A stretch of 19,478 nucleotides of DNA from Gammaproteobacteria bacterium (GTDB lineage Bacteria; Pseudomonadota; Gammaproteobacteria; Magnimaribacterales; Magnimaribacteraceae): the NCBI GenBank assembly GCA_002730855.1, contig PCBA01000056.1, forward strand, positions 1-19,478, in the 5' to 3' direction. A program made the position numbers and the translations under genes. The first letter of the stretch is position 1, and each line of letters starts with the position of its first letter. Below, piece after piece: positions 8,822-18,809 of the stretch. The notes under the pieces were generated by a model. That model worked only from the letters and a program-made list of their open reading frames with translations, ran no database searches and was not told the origin of the DNA.

Positions 8822-11800
8822 TTACCAACCCAGACGATTCATAATATCAGATTCATCATTATCCGATAAGGTAACTGAATCGGATAACATAGAATGTAAT
8901 GATTTAAATGTAGAGTCTAGTTGAACTGTAGAGATTAAAGATTTATCATAATAAACTACAAATTTAGATGCACAAGAAGAGCTTGTAACCTCAATCATAA
9001 GGGGTGACCAAGGTAGTGGAAGAGATTCAAAAGAGGAGAGCGAATGTTTTACAATTGAAGTTATAGTTGAAGTATTAATAGGTACATGCTCTATTAGATT
9101 AAGAGAACAAAAAGGAATCATTGGGAAACTAGATGAATTATTGGCGAGATAGGAAACAAGAGAAGGTGCAATACTATTAAGTGTCCTAAACTTATCAGAG
9201 ATATAAGTGTTATCAAGTTTCTCAAATACACAAGGAGCATGGAGAGAGAAATAACCAAGAGCTGAATTGACGGCTGGATCAGAATATTGACGAGATGCCA
9301 ACTCTATGTCGAAAAGGATAGATTGATGAGTGTTATCAGTAAATATAGATGATAGAGCACGAACAAGAAAGGGGAAGATATAGGATGAATAATGGTCAAG
9401 ATTATTCAGAGAAATTAATGCATAATCGATAGAAGATTCATATATACAAAAGTCTGAAGATTGAAAAGACTGGCGAAAAGAGAAGGGAGCAGAAAGAATG
9501 CAAGGCTGATCAGTTAATACATTTTGAAAGAAAGAATGTGCTAATTCATGATCAAGATTATTAGACTCTGGTAATCCTAACGAATGCAGATTGACCTTAG
9601 ATGAAGAATCAGATAGAGAATCAATAATTAGCTGAACAGAAAGATAATCGAACAAGTAATGAGGAAGAGCAATAAGTATATAGTCAGAAGAACTATTAGA
9701 AATAGTTAGAGAAGAGATAGCTAAATTAACACCTTGCGAGGGATTAAGTTTAGCAATTGAGGAATCAGCAACACTAACAAGCGACTCAAGCATTGATTCA
9801 TAGGAATCAAAAGAAATTTTACTAAGATTTATATCAGCAATAGCCCGGTTAAAAGAAACAACACTATTAGCAGTAAAATTATAATTAAACAATTGACTAT
9901 GAGATAAAATAGAAATAATTCTACGCGAGAACAAATCAGACAAATCCTTGGGGGTAGAGATCAGAAAAGTGAAATACCAGTGATAAACATCAAAAAATGA
10001 AGAAACATATTTCTGAGCAGGTGTGAGTCTATAGACTGTTGAATTAGAATTTCGGGATGTTTCTAAGGTATTAGAAGAATGACTAGCCAAATCAAAAATA
10101 GATTGGAATAGAGGATTAACTAATATAGAATCAGAGGAAATATCGAAACCAGAGCGGGACAAAGATGCACTCAATCTGATTGCAGAGAGAGAATCACCAC
10201 CTAAACTATAAAAGTTGGAGGAAAGCGAAAGAGATTGATTTGGAAAAATAAGCAAACATGCATCAATAAAAGATTTTTCGGAAGAGCTATACGTACTTGA
10301 GGAGAGAGAACAGGAAGAGCTTAAGTTATCAAAGAAGGAATTTATAAGAGCATCAGTATCGACTTTGCCATTAGGGTTCAAAGGAATACAATCAACAGGA
10401 ATAAAGTAATGGGGACAATAATAATTAGGAAGATCAATACGAAACTGCGATTGAAGTTCTTCGAGATTTAACAGTTCATCGACATAAAATAAAATGATTT
10501 GGTCTGAATTATGATAAACGTCAGAATTTTGGGGAACTGGAAGAAGATAAAAATTTAATGAAGGAAGAATTGATGAAATCCTATTTGATACATCACTTAA
10601 ATATACTCGGTAACCATTAATCTTGAGAAGACCTCCTACTCGGCCGAGAATTATAAGTTCATTATTCTGATCAAAATACCCAAGATCGCTAGTTAAAAAA
10701 GTGTATTGATCCAAAGAAGAGGTGAAAGAATCAGTAGAGCCATCAAAATATTTTCCGTATGAAAATTTAGAAGTAATAGAAATCAAGCCAATATTATATT
10801 GGAAATCTATAGTCTCAATAAATGATGAATTATCAGGAAAATCATACTTAACAATATCAATGGTATAGCCATCAAGGGCTGTGCCAACTGGTATTTTACT
10901 GGTAGAAGTTAAATTTGGATTAACCTTAAAAGTAGAACAACCAATGCAAGTCTCGGTTGGACCATAATGTGTATAAATAGATAGTTGAGGATTGAAGTCA
11001 AAACAAATTCGAGATGAATCAGAGGACAAAGAATCACCACCGAAAATAAGAATATCGGTTGGTATAACCTTAGAAAGAGGAGCGATGTCTGTTAGAGCTA
11101 AGAAGTATGGAGGTAAAAGCTTTAAAAGCGAGAAATAGTTATCCGGAATATTTTGCCAGAATTGAGATGATTTAACAACTTGTGAATCGGAAATAAATAA
11201 TTCACCACCGTGATGAAGCCAAAGTAGTAAAGTAGTAAAAGGAAAATCAAAATTAAGGGATGAAAGAATACCATAACGATATTTAGAAGGATCTACTGAT
11301 AAAGACAAACGAGAAACAATCGATGACTGATAATTAGCGAGATGATGAATGGAAATAGGGACTGGTTTGCTCTTACCTGTAGATCCAGAAGTAAATATAA
11401 GATGAGCTAGATTAGAAAAATCAACAACAATAGATTCAGTAGCAGTAATAGAATTAGAGAACTTGCAGAGAACAGAAGAATCTATAGAAATAATAGTATT
11501 AATGCCAGATTCAAAAAGACGCGAGCTATTTGTAAGGTCATTTTCAAGAAAGTTCCAAAGTAAATATGACTTACCGGAATTCCAACAAGATAGAATTAAT
11601 AGAATCTGATCAAGACTAGAAGATGTTTTGATACATAATATAGAATCGGGAATTAAAATAATAAAGGATGAATATTGAGATAGTTTGGAATGAAACTCTT
11701 TGCATGAAAGTGATTGATCATGAGAACTTAATGAATGCGAATCAAGTTTAGATGTTAAGAAACTAAGATAGTTCTTGGGAGTAAAATTAACGAAATTTGG

Positions 11801-14800
11801 ATCAAAAGAAGTAATTACTGATTTAGGTAAACTAGATTCATTGCTGAAAATTTTACTAGGAAACGAGTCAGTGGAATCAAGGTGAGATGAGAAAATATCA
11901 AAGATTTGGTCAATAGATAACTTATTAATAATAGAAGGATCAAAATCAATACAAATGCGCAGAGAATTAGAGTCATCGATAATATTTAGAAAAAGCCCCC
12001 ACCTTGCATAATCAGGAATATTGTCATTAAAGCGAATATCAAAGGAAGAATTAGAAAATATGCTAGATATCTTGTCATAGTTAAAAGCAATGTCAGACAA
12101 TGGGTACTTAGAAGGAGGCTTCTTAATAGAAAATTTAGAGGCCAATGACGAGTTATTAATAGTAGTATTAAAAACAATCTTCGAGACATTATTTTGCAAT
12201 TCGCTTAATGCATGAGATTCAAAAAGAAGCAATGAATCAATAACTAAAGGCAAAGGTGTGACAAATGAATCATAAAGATAAGCTATTTCGGGTGTAACCA
12301 AATTAGTACCAAAGATTGCTACAATAAAATTTTCTAAATCAAGATAAGACTGAATTGACTGAATATAAATAGCGAGCAATAGTGAAGGCAACGTAATAGA
12401 GTAAGACTCAGATATTTCAACAAGTTTCTGACGTACCAATGAATCAAGTTGAAATTCAACACGTTCTGGTGGCTTTGAACTGAGTGAAATCTGATGAAAA
12501 AACTTTGGAGAAAGTTGATCAAGAAATTCAGAGGTACGGTCGACTGGTGAATAGGCAAGTTGCAGAGACGAGGGTGTAGGAGTTGAGTGTAAGATTTTTT
12601 GAAAAAGTGTATTAATACCCTTACCATCAATTGCATAATGTGCAAAAGAGAAAAAAATCTTATGAATATTATTGTTCTTTAGATAAACTAGACAACAAAC
12701 ATGACAGTCATTAGAAGGTGAAAAACTAATATTAAAGTTAGAAGAGTTATCAAGATGATAGATCCAGTCAATACCAAGAGAATCCTTAGCTATAAAACTA
12801 GAGGAAACAATATCATAATTGCCAAAAAGGCTTGTTTCACGAGATATATGATAAGTAGCATCACTTAGAAAAGGTAAAATTTCGGAAGATTGCTTAAAGC
12901 AAATCGAAACAGTCTGATTGAACGATTGAGACTCCAGAGGAGACTGATCATAAGCAGCACATAAAGTTAACTGAGTAGGGGCTAAAAGATAGATATCAGA
13001 ACAATCCGCACTTGGAGTGTTAAGCATTCCAAATTTAATCAATGAATTAATAGACTGAATAACTGCTTGCTCAAAATAGTCAAGGTCCTCTGACGAATGG
13101 GCCTCTGATAGAAAACAGGTTCGTCCTTCCCAAATATAAACTTTTCGTTCTAAAAGCTCAAGATAGAATCCAAGAGGAGCACCGATAAATCGGAAGAATG
13201 AAGAAGCATATAAAATACGAATAGGAAGAGACTTTGAGGTGAAATAAGCATTCAATCTTTTACATAAATCACGGGTTGTACGATTTAAACTGTACTGTAA
13301 AGCGCCTTTATCCTTGACAAAAAACTCTAGAACTGCCTTACAGCTACTCATAGTCAGTGGATTCTTATTAAATGTACCAGCGAAAAAGATACGGTCATGG
13401 GAAGGTTCGGTATTATAATAGTGCCACGCACCACCATCAACATAGTTTAAAATATTAGTATTACCAGCAACTGCTCCAATTGGTAAACCTCCACCGATAA
13501 TTTTTCCATAAGTACTTAGATCAGATTTGACTCCAAAAAAACCAAATGATGATCTGACATGACATCTAAAACCTATTAAAACCTCATCAAAAATAAGAAT
13601 AATCCCATGTAAGTCACACAAACGACGTAAAAGTCGTAGAATTTTCCCCTTGTTAAGTGATGGTTGTCGAGACTGAATAGGTTCGACAAGAATAGCGGCT
13701 AAATCTAATCTGTTATCATAAATGACGCTGGAAATAGACTCTTCGTCTTCATAATCAACCAAAACTGTATTAATGACAGAATCAGATGGAACCCCCTTAG
13801 AAGAGGGTACTGAATCACCCTTCTGGTTGACTTGTAAAGCAAGGCTCATGTCATTATGACCATGATATGAGCCATTAAATTGAAGAATTTTTGTACGATT
13901 CGTATAGGCTCTAGCCAGACGAACGGCTGTCATAACAGCTTCGGTACCAGTATTACAAAAAAGAGCTCTATCATGCCCAGTCAACTCACAAAGTAATTTT
14001 GCATTATGTACAGCAAGATTAGATTGTGGACCAATAAAGAATGCGTTAGTATCAATTGCACTTAAAAGAGAAGATTTAATAAACTCTGCATTATGACCAA
14101 AAAGCTGAACGCCAAATCCCATTGTAAAATCTAAATAGCGAATATTATCAATTGAATAAACAGCTGATCCAGATGCTTTGCTTGCAGATAAGGGCAACTG
14201 AATGTCACGATAAAGAGATGAGTAACCTGCAGAATATCGAGGATCTGCTAAGGATGTATCTGAATTACGATTTTCACGGGATGAAGATAAAATAGAAAAA
14301 AGTCTCCGCGATAAATCTATACTGTGAATAACTTCTGCACGACTAAATGATGGTTTGGAAGATGTGGAAGAAGTAGAATCATTTTTGACAGGAACTTCAC
14401 TTTGAGAAGCCAGTGTTAAGGCCTTGTTTGGGTAAGGCGGTATTTGAATCTCATCAGAGTGAACAGGGGACTGCTCATAACGACGAGAAGCCTCATCAAT
14501 TGCTTCTTGAATAACTTGATATTGGCCGATTAACTCGTCTAAGGGGAAAACAATTGAAAATTTTGAAGTAAGTTTTGCAGCAAGTTGTGCTAACTCAAGA
14601 GAATCTAAACCGCATCTGGTAAAAGATTTTGAAGTATCCAGATCAACAAGAGGAACTCCAGAAGAAGTGGAAATAAATTCAAGAATGAAATTAGCAATAG
14701 AAGAGTTTACTTGCAAAAGATTAACAGAAACAGTAGGAGAGGAAGAAGAGTTAGAATTATCTAGTGAAGTTGAATCTTCGTTGGGTTGGAAAGAACAAGA

Positions 14801-16918
14801 ATACTGATCATCTTGAAGGGTAATATTTTGGTCACATATACGCCTGAGGGAAACCTTGGAAGAAATTTCTGTAATCTTAAAATGATCAAATTGAGAAAGG
14901 TTCAAAGAATTGAATAATGCAGAAAAATCAACCATCTCAAGGAAATGTGATTCCAATGATAAAGTTAGGCTTTCTTTAGGGGGAAACAAGTACCAAGAAG
15001 GAACAAAACGAGAAGCATCTGATAACTGAATACTAAAATCAAAAAAGGCCAGTGGAAGGCTTGAAAGATCTACAAGTAAAGAAGAGTGGTAACAGTAGTT
15101 AACGCCAACATACTTTAAACAACGAGCAGCATCGTCAGACTTAATCAAATCGTCAAGGGACGAAGAAACGGCATAAATAGAACTATCTGGACTGCATTTT
15201 ATAACCTCATGCAGAAAATACTTATCTCGTAATTCAGTAGTAAGTTTATTGTGCTCAGCGTAGTAGAGTCCGAATAAATCACGCAGAGGGTTAACAATTT
15301 TTTCTCTCTCTATCAATGACTTTACACAATCATCGAAAGATATAGAATTATCAGCAACTGCAGCAACGTATTCACCGAAAGAATAGCCAATCAGCTTGTC
15401 ATAATGATCACCATTGTGAATAGAAACATCATACAAAGATAGCATATGAACAAGTGACAATAGTTGCTCAATAAGAGGTGATATTAAGTGTCTATCAGAA
15501 AAATTAGATGAAAAATGAAGAGAAGTATCAGAAGAGATGATTTTGGAGATTTGCGACCAATATTGATCTGCAAAGGAATGATAGAGGGTTGAAGTTAAAT
15601 ATTCAGATAGACCCAATTCAGGGGAAAATTTCCCTTGGCCTGGAAAGAGAGCTACAGAACACGAAAGAGAATTAGATGGAGTGAAACAACGCTGTATTGC
15701 TAAGGATGCATTGGTACCGCTAAAACCAAACGAGCTGACCAAGGAGGTCTTATCAATGGTCTTTAACTTCTGTAAAAGATCAGAATCAGAACTATGAGTT
15801 AAACAACTATCCAGAAAAGAAAACTTATTGCTTGAAGGTGAAGAGTCAACATATGAGACATTACCGTCCTTAAAAAGAGATAAACAACTAAGTAAACCGG
15901 CTGCTCCAGCAGCAGACTCTAAGTGACCAATCTTGGACTTAAGTGAGCCAACAACAATTGGTGTTTTGGAGAATAACTTATTTAAAGCCTTAAGCTCAAT
16001 AGGATCTCCAAGAGGGGTCCCTGTACCATGACATTCAACATAGCCAATATCAGAAACAACAAGATTGGAACTACTAAGCGTATGTTGATGAAGGAAATAT
16101 TGACTGTCTAAAGAGGGGGCAGTGATGCCAGGACTAAGACCATCATGATTAATAAAGGCACCATGGATTTTGGCGATGGGCTCTATACCGAGCTTATTAA
16201 TACCATTTTCGGATGCAAGTAGAAATAATATTCCACCTTCACTACGGACATAACCATTTGCAGTACTTTTAAAAGTAAAGCAACGATGATCAGGACTAAG
16301 CATATTCATACGATATAGTTGTTCGAACTTAAAGGGATCATTAAAAAGATTTACGCCGCCACATATAGAAAAATCCGATTCTCCAGCCTGTATTGATTGA
16401 AAAGCCTCTACAATAGCAACAAGGGAGGATGAGCAACTAGTATCAATAGTCTTTGATTTTGATGTAAAATCAAAATGATAGGAAATACGTGCACTCATCA
16501 TGGAAAGATGACAACCAGTGAGTAAGAAACGATTATCAGAAGGCAAAGTATTATATTGAGACCAACCAGTATCTGTTGCCCCAATAAAAACAGAAGTGTT
16601 TTTTGGCAACGAATAAACAGAAAGCAACTCTTGAGCTAGCGATAAACAATGTCGTTGCTGTGGATCCATACATTGCCATTCTTTTCGACTAATACCCAGA
16701 TCAGAAATATCAGCAAAAAATGGATCAGATAAAATCCCACCAAATAATTCAGTATCAAAATTGGGAATGACAATATCCCGACTTTGCCAAAAGACGTCTG
16801 TTATCCTCTGAATAGGAGATAAAAGACTAGTTTTAACTTCACTTAATTGTTGCCAAGAATTAACAGATGGAAGCCTGAAGACTGCATTAACAACATAGAC
16901 ACAACTAGAATCAACCAT
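8822..16918 (-). CDS. Hybrid PKS-NRPS megasynthase: KS-AT-ACP-aminotransferase-C-A-PCP-E-like
   Basis: This 2,698-residue protein should extend a fatty acyl chain by one malonyl unit, aminate it and join it to one amino acid. KS (about 5-412): Cys162 in DTSCSSSL, His297 in ECHGTGTPLGDP, Lys327 and His332. AT (about 420-690): FPGQG, Ser513 in GYSFGE (Tyr replaces the usual His), His611 in CYHSSLL. ACP: Ser773 in CGLDSLEL. PLP aminotransferase of the glutamate-1-semialdehyde aminotransferase fold (about 895-1295): DEVLIGFR with Asp1111 and Lys1139 in TYGKIIGGG. C domain (about 1305-1700): AHYAIDG, so the first His of HHxxxDG is Ala but the catalytic His1427 remains. A domain (about 1720-2195): FTSGSTGKS, YGPTE, Lys2185 in NGKVD. 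PCP: Ser2243 in LGGDSLSA. E-like domain (about 2295-2698): His2420 in PHYLFDY and Glu2539. No KR, DH or ER is seen, so a beta-keto group would go directly to transamination, as in McyE and MycA. Ser-rich linkers are marked. The start lies 1 base after the FAAL stop. Confidence 0.9.
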   Translation of the reverse strand: MVDSSCVYVVNAVFRLPSVNSWQQLSEVKTSLLSPIQRITDVFWQSRDIVIPNFDTELFGGILSDPFFADISDLGISRKEWQCMDPQQRHCLSLAQELLSVYSLPKNTSVFIGATDTGWSQYNTLPSDNRFLLTGCHLSMMSARISYHFDFTSKSKTIDTSCSSSLVAIVEAFQSIQAGESDFSICGGVNLFNDPFKFEQLYRMNMLSPDHRCFTFKSTANGYVRSEGGILFLLASENGINKLGIEPIAKIHGAFINHDGLSPGITAPSLDSQYFLHQHTLSSSNLVVSDIGYVECHGTGTPLGDPIELKALNKLFSKTPIVVGSLKSKIGHLESAAGAAGLLSCLSLFKDGNVSYVDSSPSSNKFSFLDSCLTHSSDSDLLQKLKTIDKTSLVSSFGFSGTNASLAIQRCFTPSNSLSCSVALFPGQGKFSPELGLSEYLTSTLYHSFADQYWSQISKIISSDTSLHFSSNFSDRHLISPLIEQLLSLVHMLSLYDVSIHNGDHYDKLIGYSFGEYVAAVADNSISFDDCVKSLIEREKIVNPLRDLFGLYYAEHNKLTTELRDKYFLHEVIKCSPDSSIYAVSSSLDDLIKSDDAARCLKYVGVNYCYHSSLLVDLSSLPLAFFDFSIQLSDASRFVPSWYLFPPKESLTLSLESHFLEMVDFSALFNSLNLSQFDHFKITEISSKVSLRRICDQNITLQDDQYSCSFQPNEDSTSLDNSNSSSSPTVSVNLLQVNSSIANFILEFISTSSGVPLVDLDTSKSFTRCGLDSLELAQLAAKLTSKFSIVFPLDELIGQYQVIQEAIDEASRRYEQSPVHSDEIQIPPYPNKALTLASQSEVPVKNDSTSSTSSKPSFSRAEVIHSIDLSRRLFSILSSSRENRNSDTSLADPRYSAGYSSLYRDIQLPLSASKASGSAVYSIDNIRYLDFTMGFGVQLFGHNAEFIKSSLLSAIDTNAFFIGPQSNLAVHNAKLLCELTGHDRALFCNTGTEAVMTAVRLARAYTNRTKILQFNGSYHGHNDMSLALQVNQKGDSVPSSKGVPSDSVINTVLVDYEDEESISSVIYDNRLDLAAILVEPIQSRQPSLNKGKILRLLRRLCDLHGIILIFDEVLIGFRCHVRSSFGFFGVKSDLSTYGKIIGGGLPIGAVAGNTNILNYVDGGAWHYYNTEPSHDRIFFAGTFNKNPLTMSSCKAVLEFFVKDKGALQYSLNRTTRDLCKRLNAYFTSKSLPIRILYASSFFRFIGAPLGFYLELLERKVYIWEGRTCFLSEAHSSEDLDYFEQAVIQSINSLIKFGMLNTPSADCSDIYLLAPTQLTLCAAYDQSPLESQSFNQTVSICFKQSSEILPFLSDATYHISRETSLFGNYDIVSSSFIAKDSLGIDWIYHLDNSSNFNISFSPSNDCHVCCLVYLKNNNIHKIFFSFAHYAIDGKGINTLFQKILHSTPTPSSLQLAYSPVDRTSEFLDQLSPKFFHQISLSSKPPERVEFQLDSLVRQKLVEISESYSITLPSLLLAIYIQSIQSYLDLENFIVAIFGTNLVTPEIAYLYDSFVTPLPLVIDSLLLFESHALSELQNNVSKIVFNTTINNSSLASKFSIKKPPSKYPLSDIAFNYDKISSIFSNSSFDIRFNDNIPDYARWGLFLNIIDDSNSLRICIDFDPSIINKLSIDQIFDIFSSHLDSTDSFPSKIFSNESSLPKSVITSFDPNFVNFTPKNYLSFLTSKLDSHSLSSHDQSLSCKEFHSKLSQYSSFIILIPDSILCIKTSSSLDQILLILSCWNSGKSYLLWNFLENDLTNSSRLFESGINTIISIDSSVLCKFSNSITATESIVVDFSNLAHLIFTSGSTGKSKPVPISIHHLANYQSSIVSRLSLSVDPSKYRYGILSSLNFDFPFTTLLLWLHHGGELFISDSQVVKSSQFWQNIPDNYFSLLKLLPPYFLALTDIAPLSKVIPTDILIFGGDSLSSDSSRICFDFNPQLSIYTHYGPTETCIGCSTFKVNPNLTSTSKIPVGTALDGYTIDIVKYDFPDNSSFIETIDFQYNIGLISITSKFSYGKYFDGSTDSFTSSLDQYTFLTSDLGYFDQNNELIILGRVGGLLKINGYRVYLSDVSNRISSILPSLNFYLLPVPQNSDVYHNSDQIILFYVDELLNLEELQSQFRIDLPNYYCPHYFIPVDCIPLNPNGKVDTDALINSFFDNLSSSCSLSSSTYSSSEKSFIDACLLIFPNQSLSLSSNFYSLGGDSLSAIRLSASLSRSGFDISSDSILVNPLFQSIFDLASHSSNTLETSRNSNSTVYRLTPAQKYVSSFFDVYHWYFTFLISTPKDLSDLFSRRIISILSHSQLFNYNFTANSVVSFNRAIADINLSKISFDSYESMLESLVSVADSSIAKLNPSQGVNLAISSLTISNSSSDYILIALPHYLFDYLSVQLIIDSLSDSSSKVNLHSLGLPESNNLDHELAHSFFQNVLTDQPCILSAPFSFRQSFQSSDFCIYESSIDYALISLNNLDHYSSYIFPFLVRALSSIFTDNTHQSILFDIELASRQYSDPAVNSALGYFSLHAPCVFEKLDNTYISDKFRTLNSIAPSLVSYLANNSSSFPMIPFCSLNLIEHVPINTSTITSIVKHSLSSFESLPLPWSPLMIEVTSSSCASKFVVYYDKSLISTVQLDSTFKSLHSMLSDSVTLSDNDESDIMNRLGW

Positions 16919-16919
16919 A

Positions 16920-18809
16920 TTAATTAATATCCATGTTGATGTGATTCACTAGTTTAGAAATAGTATCGTATTCCCAAACAAAGGCATCATCTAATAAGAC
17001 GCCTGTTAATTCTAGAACGTATTTTTTTAGTTGGGAGGAGCCAAGTGAATCCAATACAATAAAAACCTGACCACGGGATATCCTCATGGCTGACTCTTGA
17101 TTAACCAATTCAAAATATTTCAACCAATCGATAATTTGCTGTTCCGAAACCTTAGCTTTAACAGTTGAAATCTCATTTAATGAAGAATAAATAACATTAA
17201 AAGACTGATCAAGATAAATCCTAGCCGCCTTAAGTCTTTGCAATTTACCAGATGTAGTCTTTGGCAATTGAGCACGCTGAACAAATACAACATCTTGACA
17301 ATTACGTGAACATAGATCTAAAACAATGGTGTTAATCTGATCGGCAATAACCTTAAAGTCAGAAATATTACTATGCCTTTCAAGTTCGCTAACGAAAACA
17401 ACTGATTCCAGTTGGCTCGCATCAGAAACAGCAAAGCATACAGAAGTACTATTGGACAATTGAGGAATTGATGACTTAATCGCAGATTCAATATCTTCAG
17501 GATAAATATTTCTTCCATTAATTATCATCAATTCTTTTTTACGTCCGGTAATGAAAAGGTGATTATTATAAGTGAATCCAAGATCACCTGTTTGAAGGTG
17601 CTCATTGGCACTAAGTGGTGGGTGGCCAAGGTATCCATGCATCACAGTAGGTCCATCAATCACAACCTCGCCGATCAGACCCGAGGGCAGTTCATGACCA
17701 GCATCATCACGAATGGAAATCTGAGTATCAGGAAGTGCATATCCGCTCGAAACAAGCAAACGACCATCTAAAGAAGGATCAGCCTTTCCAAAATTCAATT
17801 GTTCCTGATCAAAATACTCAAAATACAAAGATTGATTTAAACGATCACCAGTGACGGCAAGAGTCGATTCGGCAAGGCCATAAGCAGCAGTTAAAGCAGT
17901 TGAACACAAACCCAATTTTTCAGAAAGATGAATAAATTTTTGTGCAACCGAGGCACTAATATGTTCAGCAGCAATCATACAAAATTTGCACGAATTTAAA
18001 GACAAAGATGGAGGATATTCATGAAGAGATGCCATCGCATATCCACTGGTAGAGCCAGCTGTATGAGTAATGGAATATTTAGACAAATTAGACAACCAAA
18101 CACTAGGTTTTTTTGCAAAATCGGCAGAAGAAATCACAAATGAACTACCACCAAACATAAGAGGTAATAAAACACCAAATATTAGTCCTAAATCATGATA
18201 AAGTGGAAGCCAAGAATAGAATCTAGAGGAGTTAGAAATATCCCAAATGCAAGCCATCGACTGGAGTGAACTTAAAAGATTATCAGCAGTAATAAGTACT
18301 CCTTTAGGTTGCCCTGTAGACCCAGAAGAGAATTGAATAATAGCTATGTTACTCGGATAGGCCGGCTTGCAGGGTATATTTGATGGTAAAGTATGACTTC
18401 TATCAGTAAATTCTGCTAAACTAGAAAGAGAACTAGACTTATCATCTCTAATCTTAAACACCTGACTATGCTTGAAGTCAATAGTGTAAATTTTAGATCC
18501 ACACTGATCAATTACATTATTGACGAAATCAAGACGTTTTTTTGATGGGAGACAAACTGGAACCACAGGCCTATCACCATACCAACAAGCGAGAAGATTT
18601 ATGATGAATTCAGTGCTGTCTTGATTAAAAAGGATTACAGGGTTCTTCTCGGAATCTAAATAATCAAAGAAAGTCGATCTATCCTTAATTTTCTGTAGAG
18701 AATCACGGAAATTAAATATTGATAGCTCTCCGTCAAGTGAAAGAAAAGAGTTCGAAGAAGATGCCAGGCAATCGGAAAAGTGGGAAAGGAGATCACTTGT
18801 CAGATACAT
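16920..18809 (-). CDS. Fatty acyl-AMP ligase (FAAL) fused to a C-terminal ACP
   Basis: This is the predicted starter enzyme: it activates a fatty acid as acyl-AMP and passes it to its own carrier domain for the KS of the next gene. Residues (from ATG 18809, 629 aa): ATP-binding FSSGSTGQPKG (160-170); the FAAL-typical SWLPLYHDLGLI (199-210) and AYGLAESTLAV (309-319); TGDL (407-410); GRKKELMIINGRNIYPEDI (422-440); and Lys522 in PKTTSGKLQR. A carrier domain occupies about 555-625 with Ser588 in LDSLGSSQL. This start is chosen because ATG 18809 overlaps the preceding stop by one base (TAATG) and is preceded by GGGGAG at 18818-18823 with 8-base spacing. A TTG at 18833 in the same frame would add eight residues but lacks such a site. 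Placing FAAL-ACP before KS-AT-ACP-AMT mirrors the mycosubtilin-type MycA arrangement, split here into two proteins. Chain length preference cannot be read. Confidence 0.9.
   Translation of the reverse strand: MYLTSDLLSHFSDCLASSSNSFLSLDGELSIFNFRDSLQKIKDRSTFFDYLDSEKNPVILFNQDSTEFIINLLACWYGDRPVVPVCLPSKKRLDFVNNVIDQCGSKIYTIDFKHSQVFKIRDDKSSSLSSLAEFTDRSHTLPSNIPCKPAYPSNIAIIQFSSGSTGQPKGVLITADNLLSSLQSMACIWDISNSSRFYSWLPLYHDLGLIFGVLLPLMFGGSSFVISSADFAKKPSVWLSNLSKYSITHTAGSTSGYAMASLHEYPPSLSLNSCKFCMIAAEHISASVAQKFIHLSEKLGLCSTALTAAYGLAESTLAVTGDRLNQSLYFEYFDQEQLNFGKADPSLDGRLLVSSGYALPDTQISIRDDAGHELPSGLIGEVVIDGPTVMHGYLGHPPLSANEHLQTGDLGFTYNNHLFITGRKKELMIINGRNIYPEDIESAIKSSIPQLSNSTSVCFAVSDASQLESVVFVSELERHSNISDFKVIADQINTIVLDLCSRNCQDVVFVQRAQLPKTTSGKLQRLKAARIYLDQSFNVIYSSLNEISTVKAKVSEQQIIDWLKYFELVNQESAMRISRGQVFIVLDSLGSSQLKKYVLELTGVLLDDAFVWEYDTISKLVNHINMDIN

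Noticed and set aside
11986..12645. Short minus-strand open frames inside the megasynthase gene
   Set aside because: They are out-of-frame shadows of the C-domain coding sequence, whose frame carries the conserved motifs.
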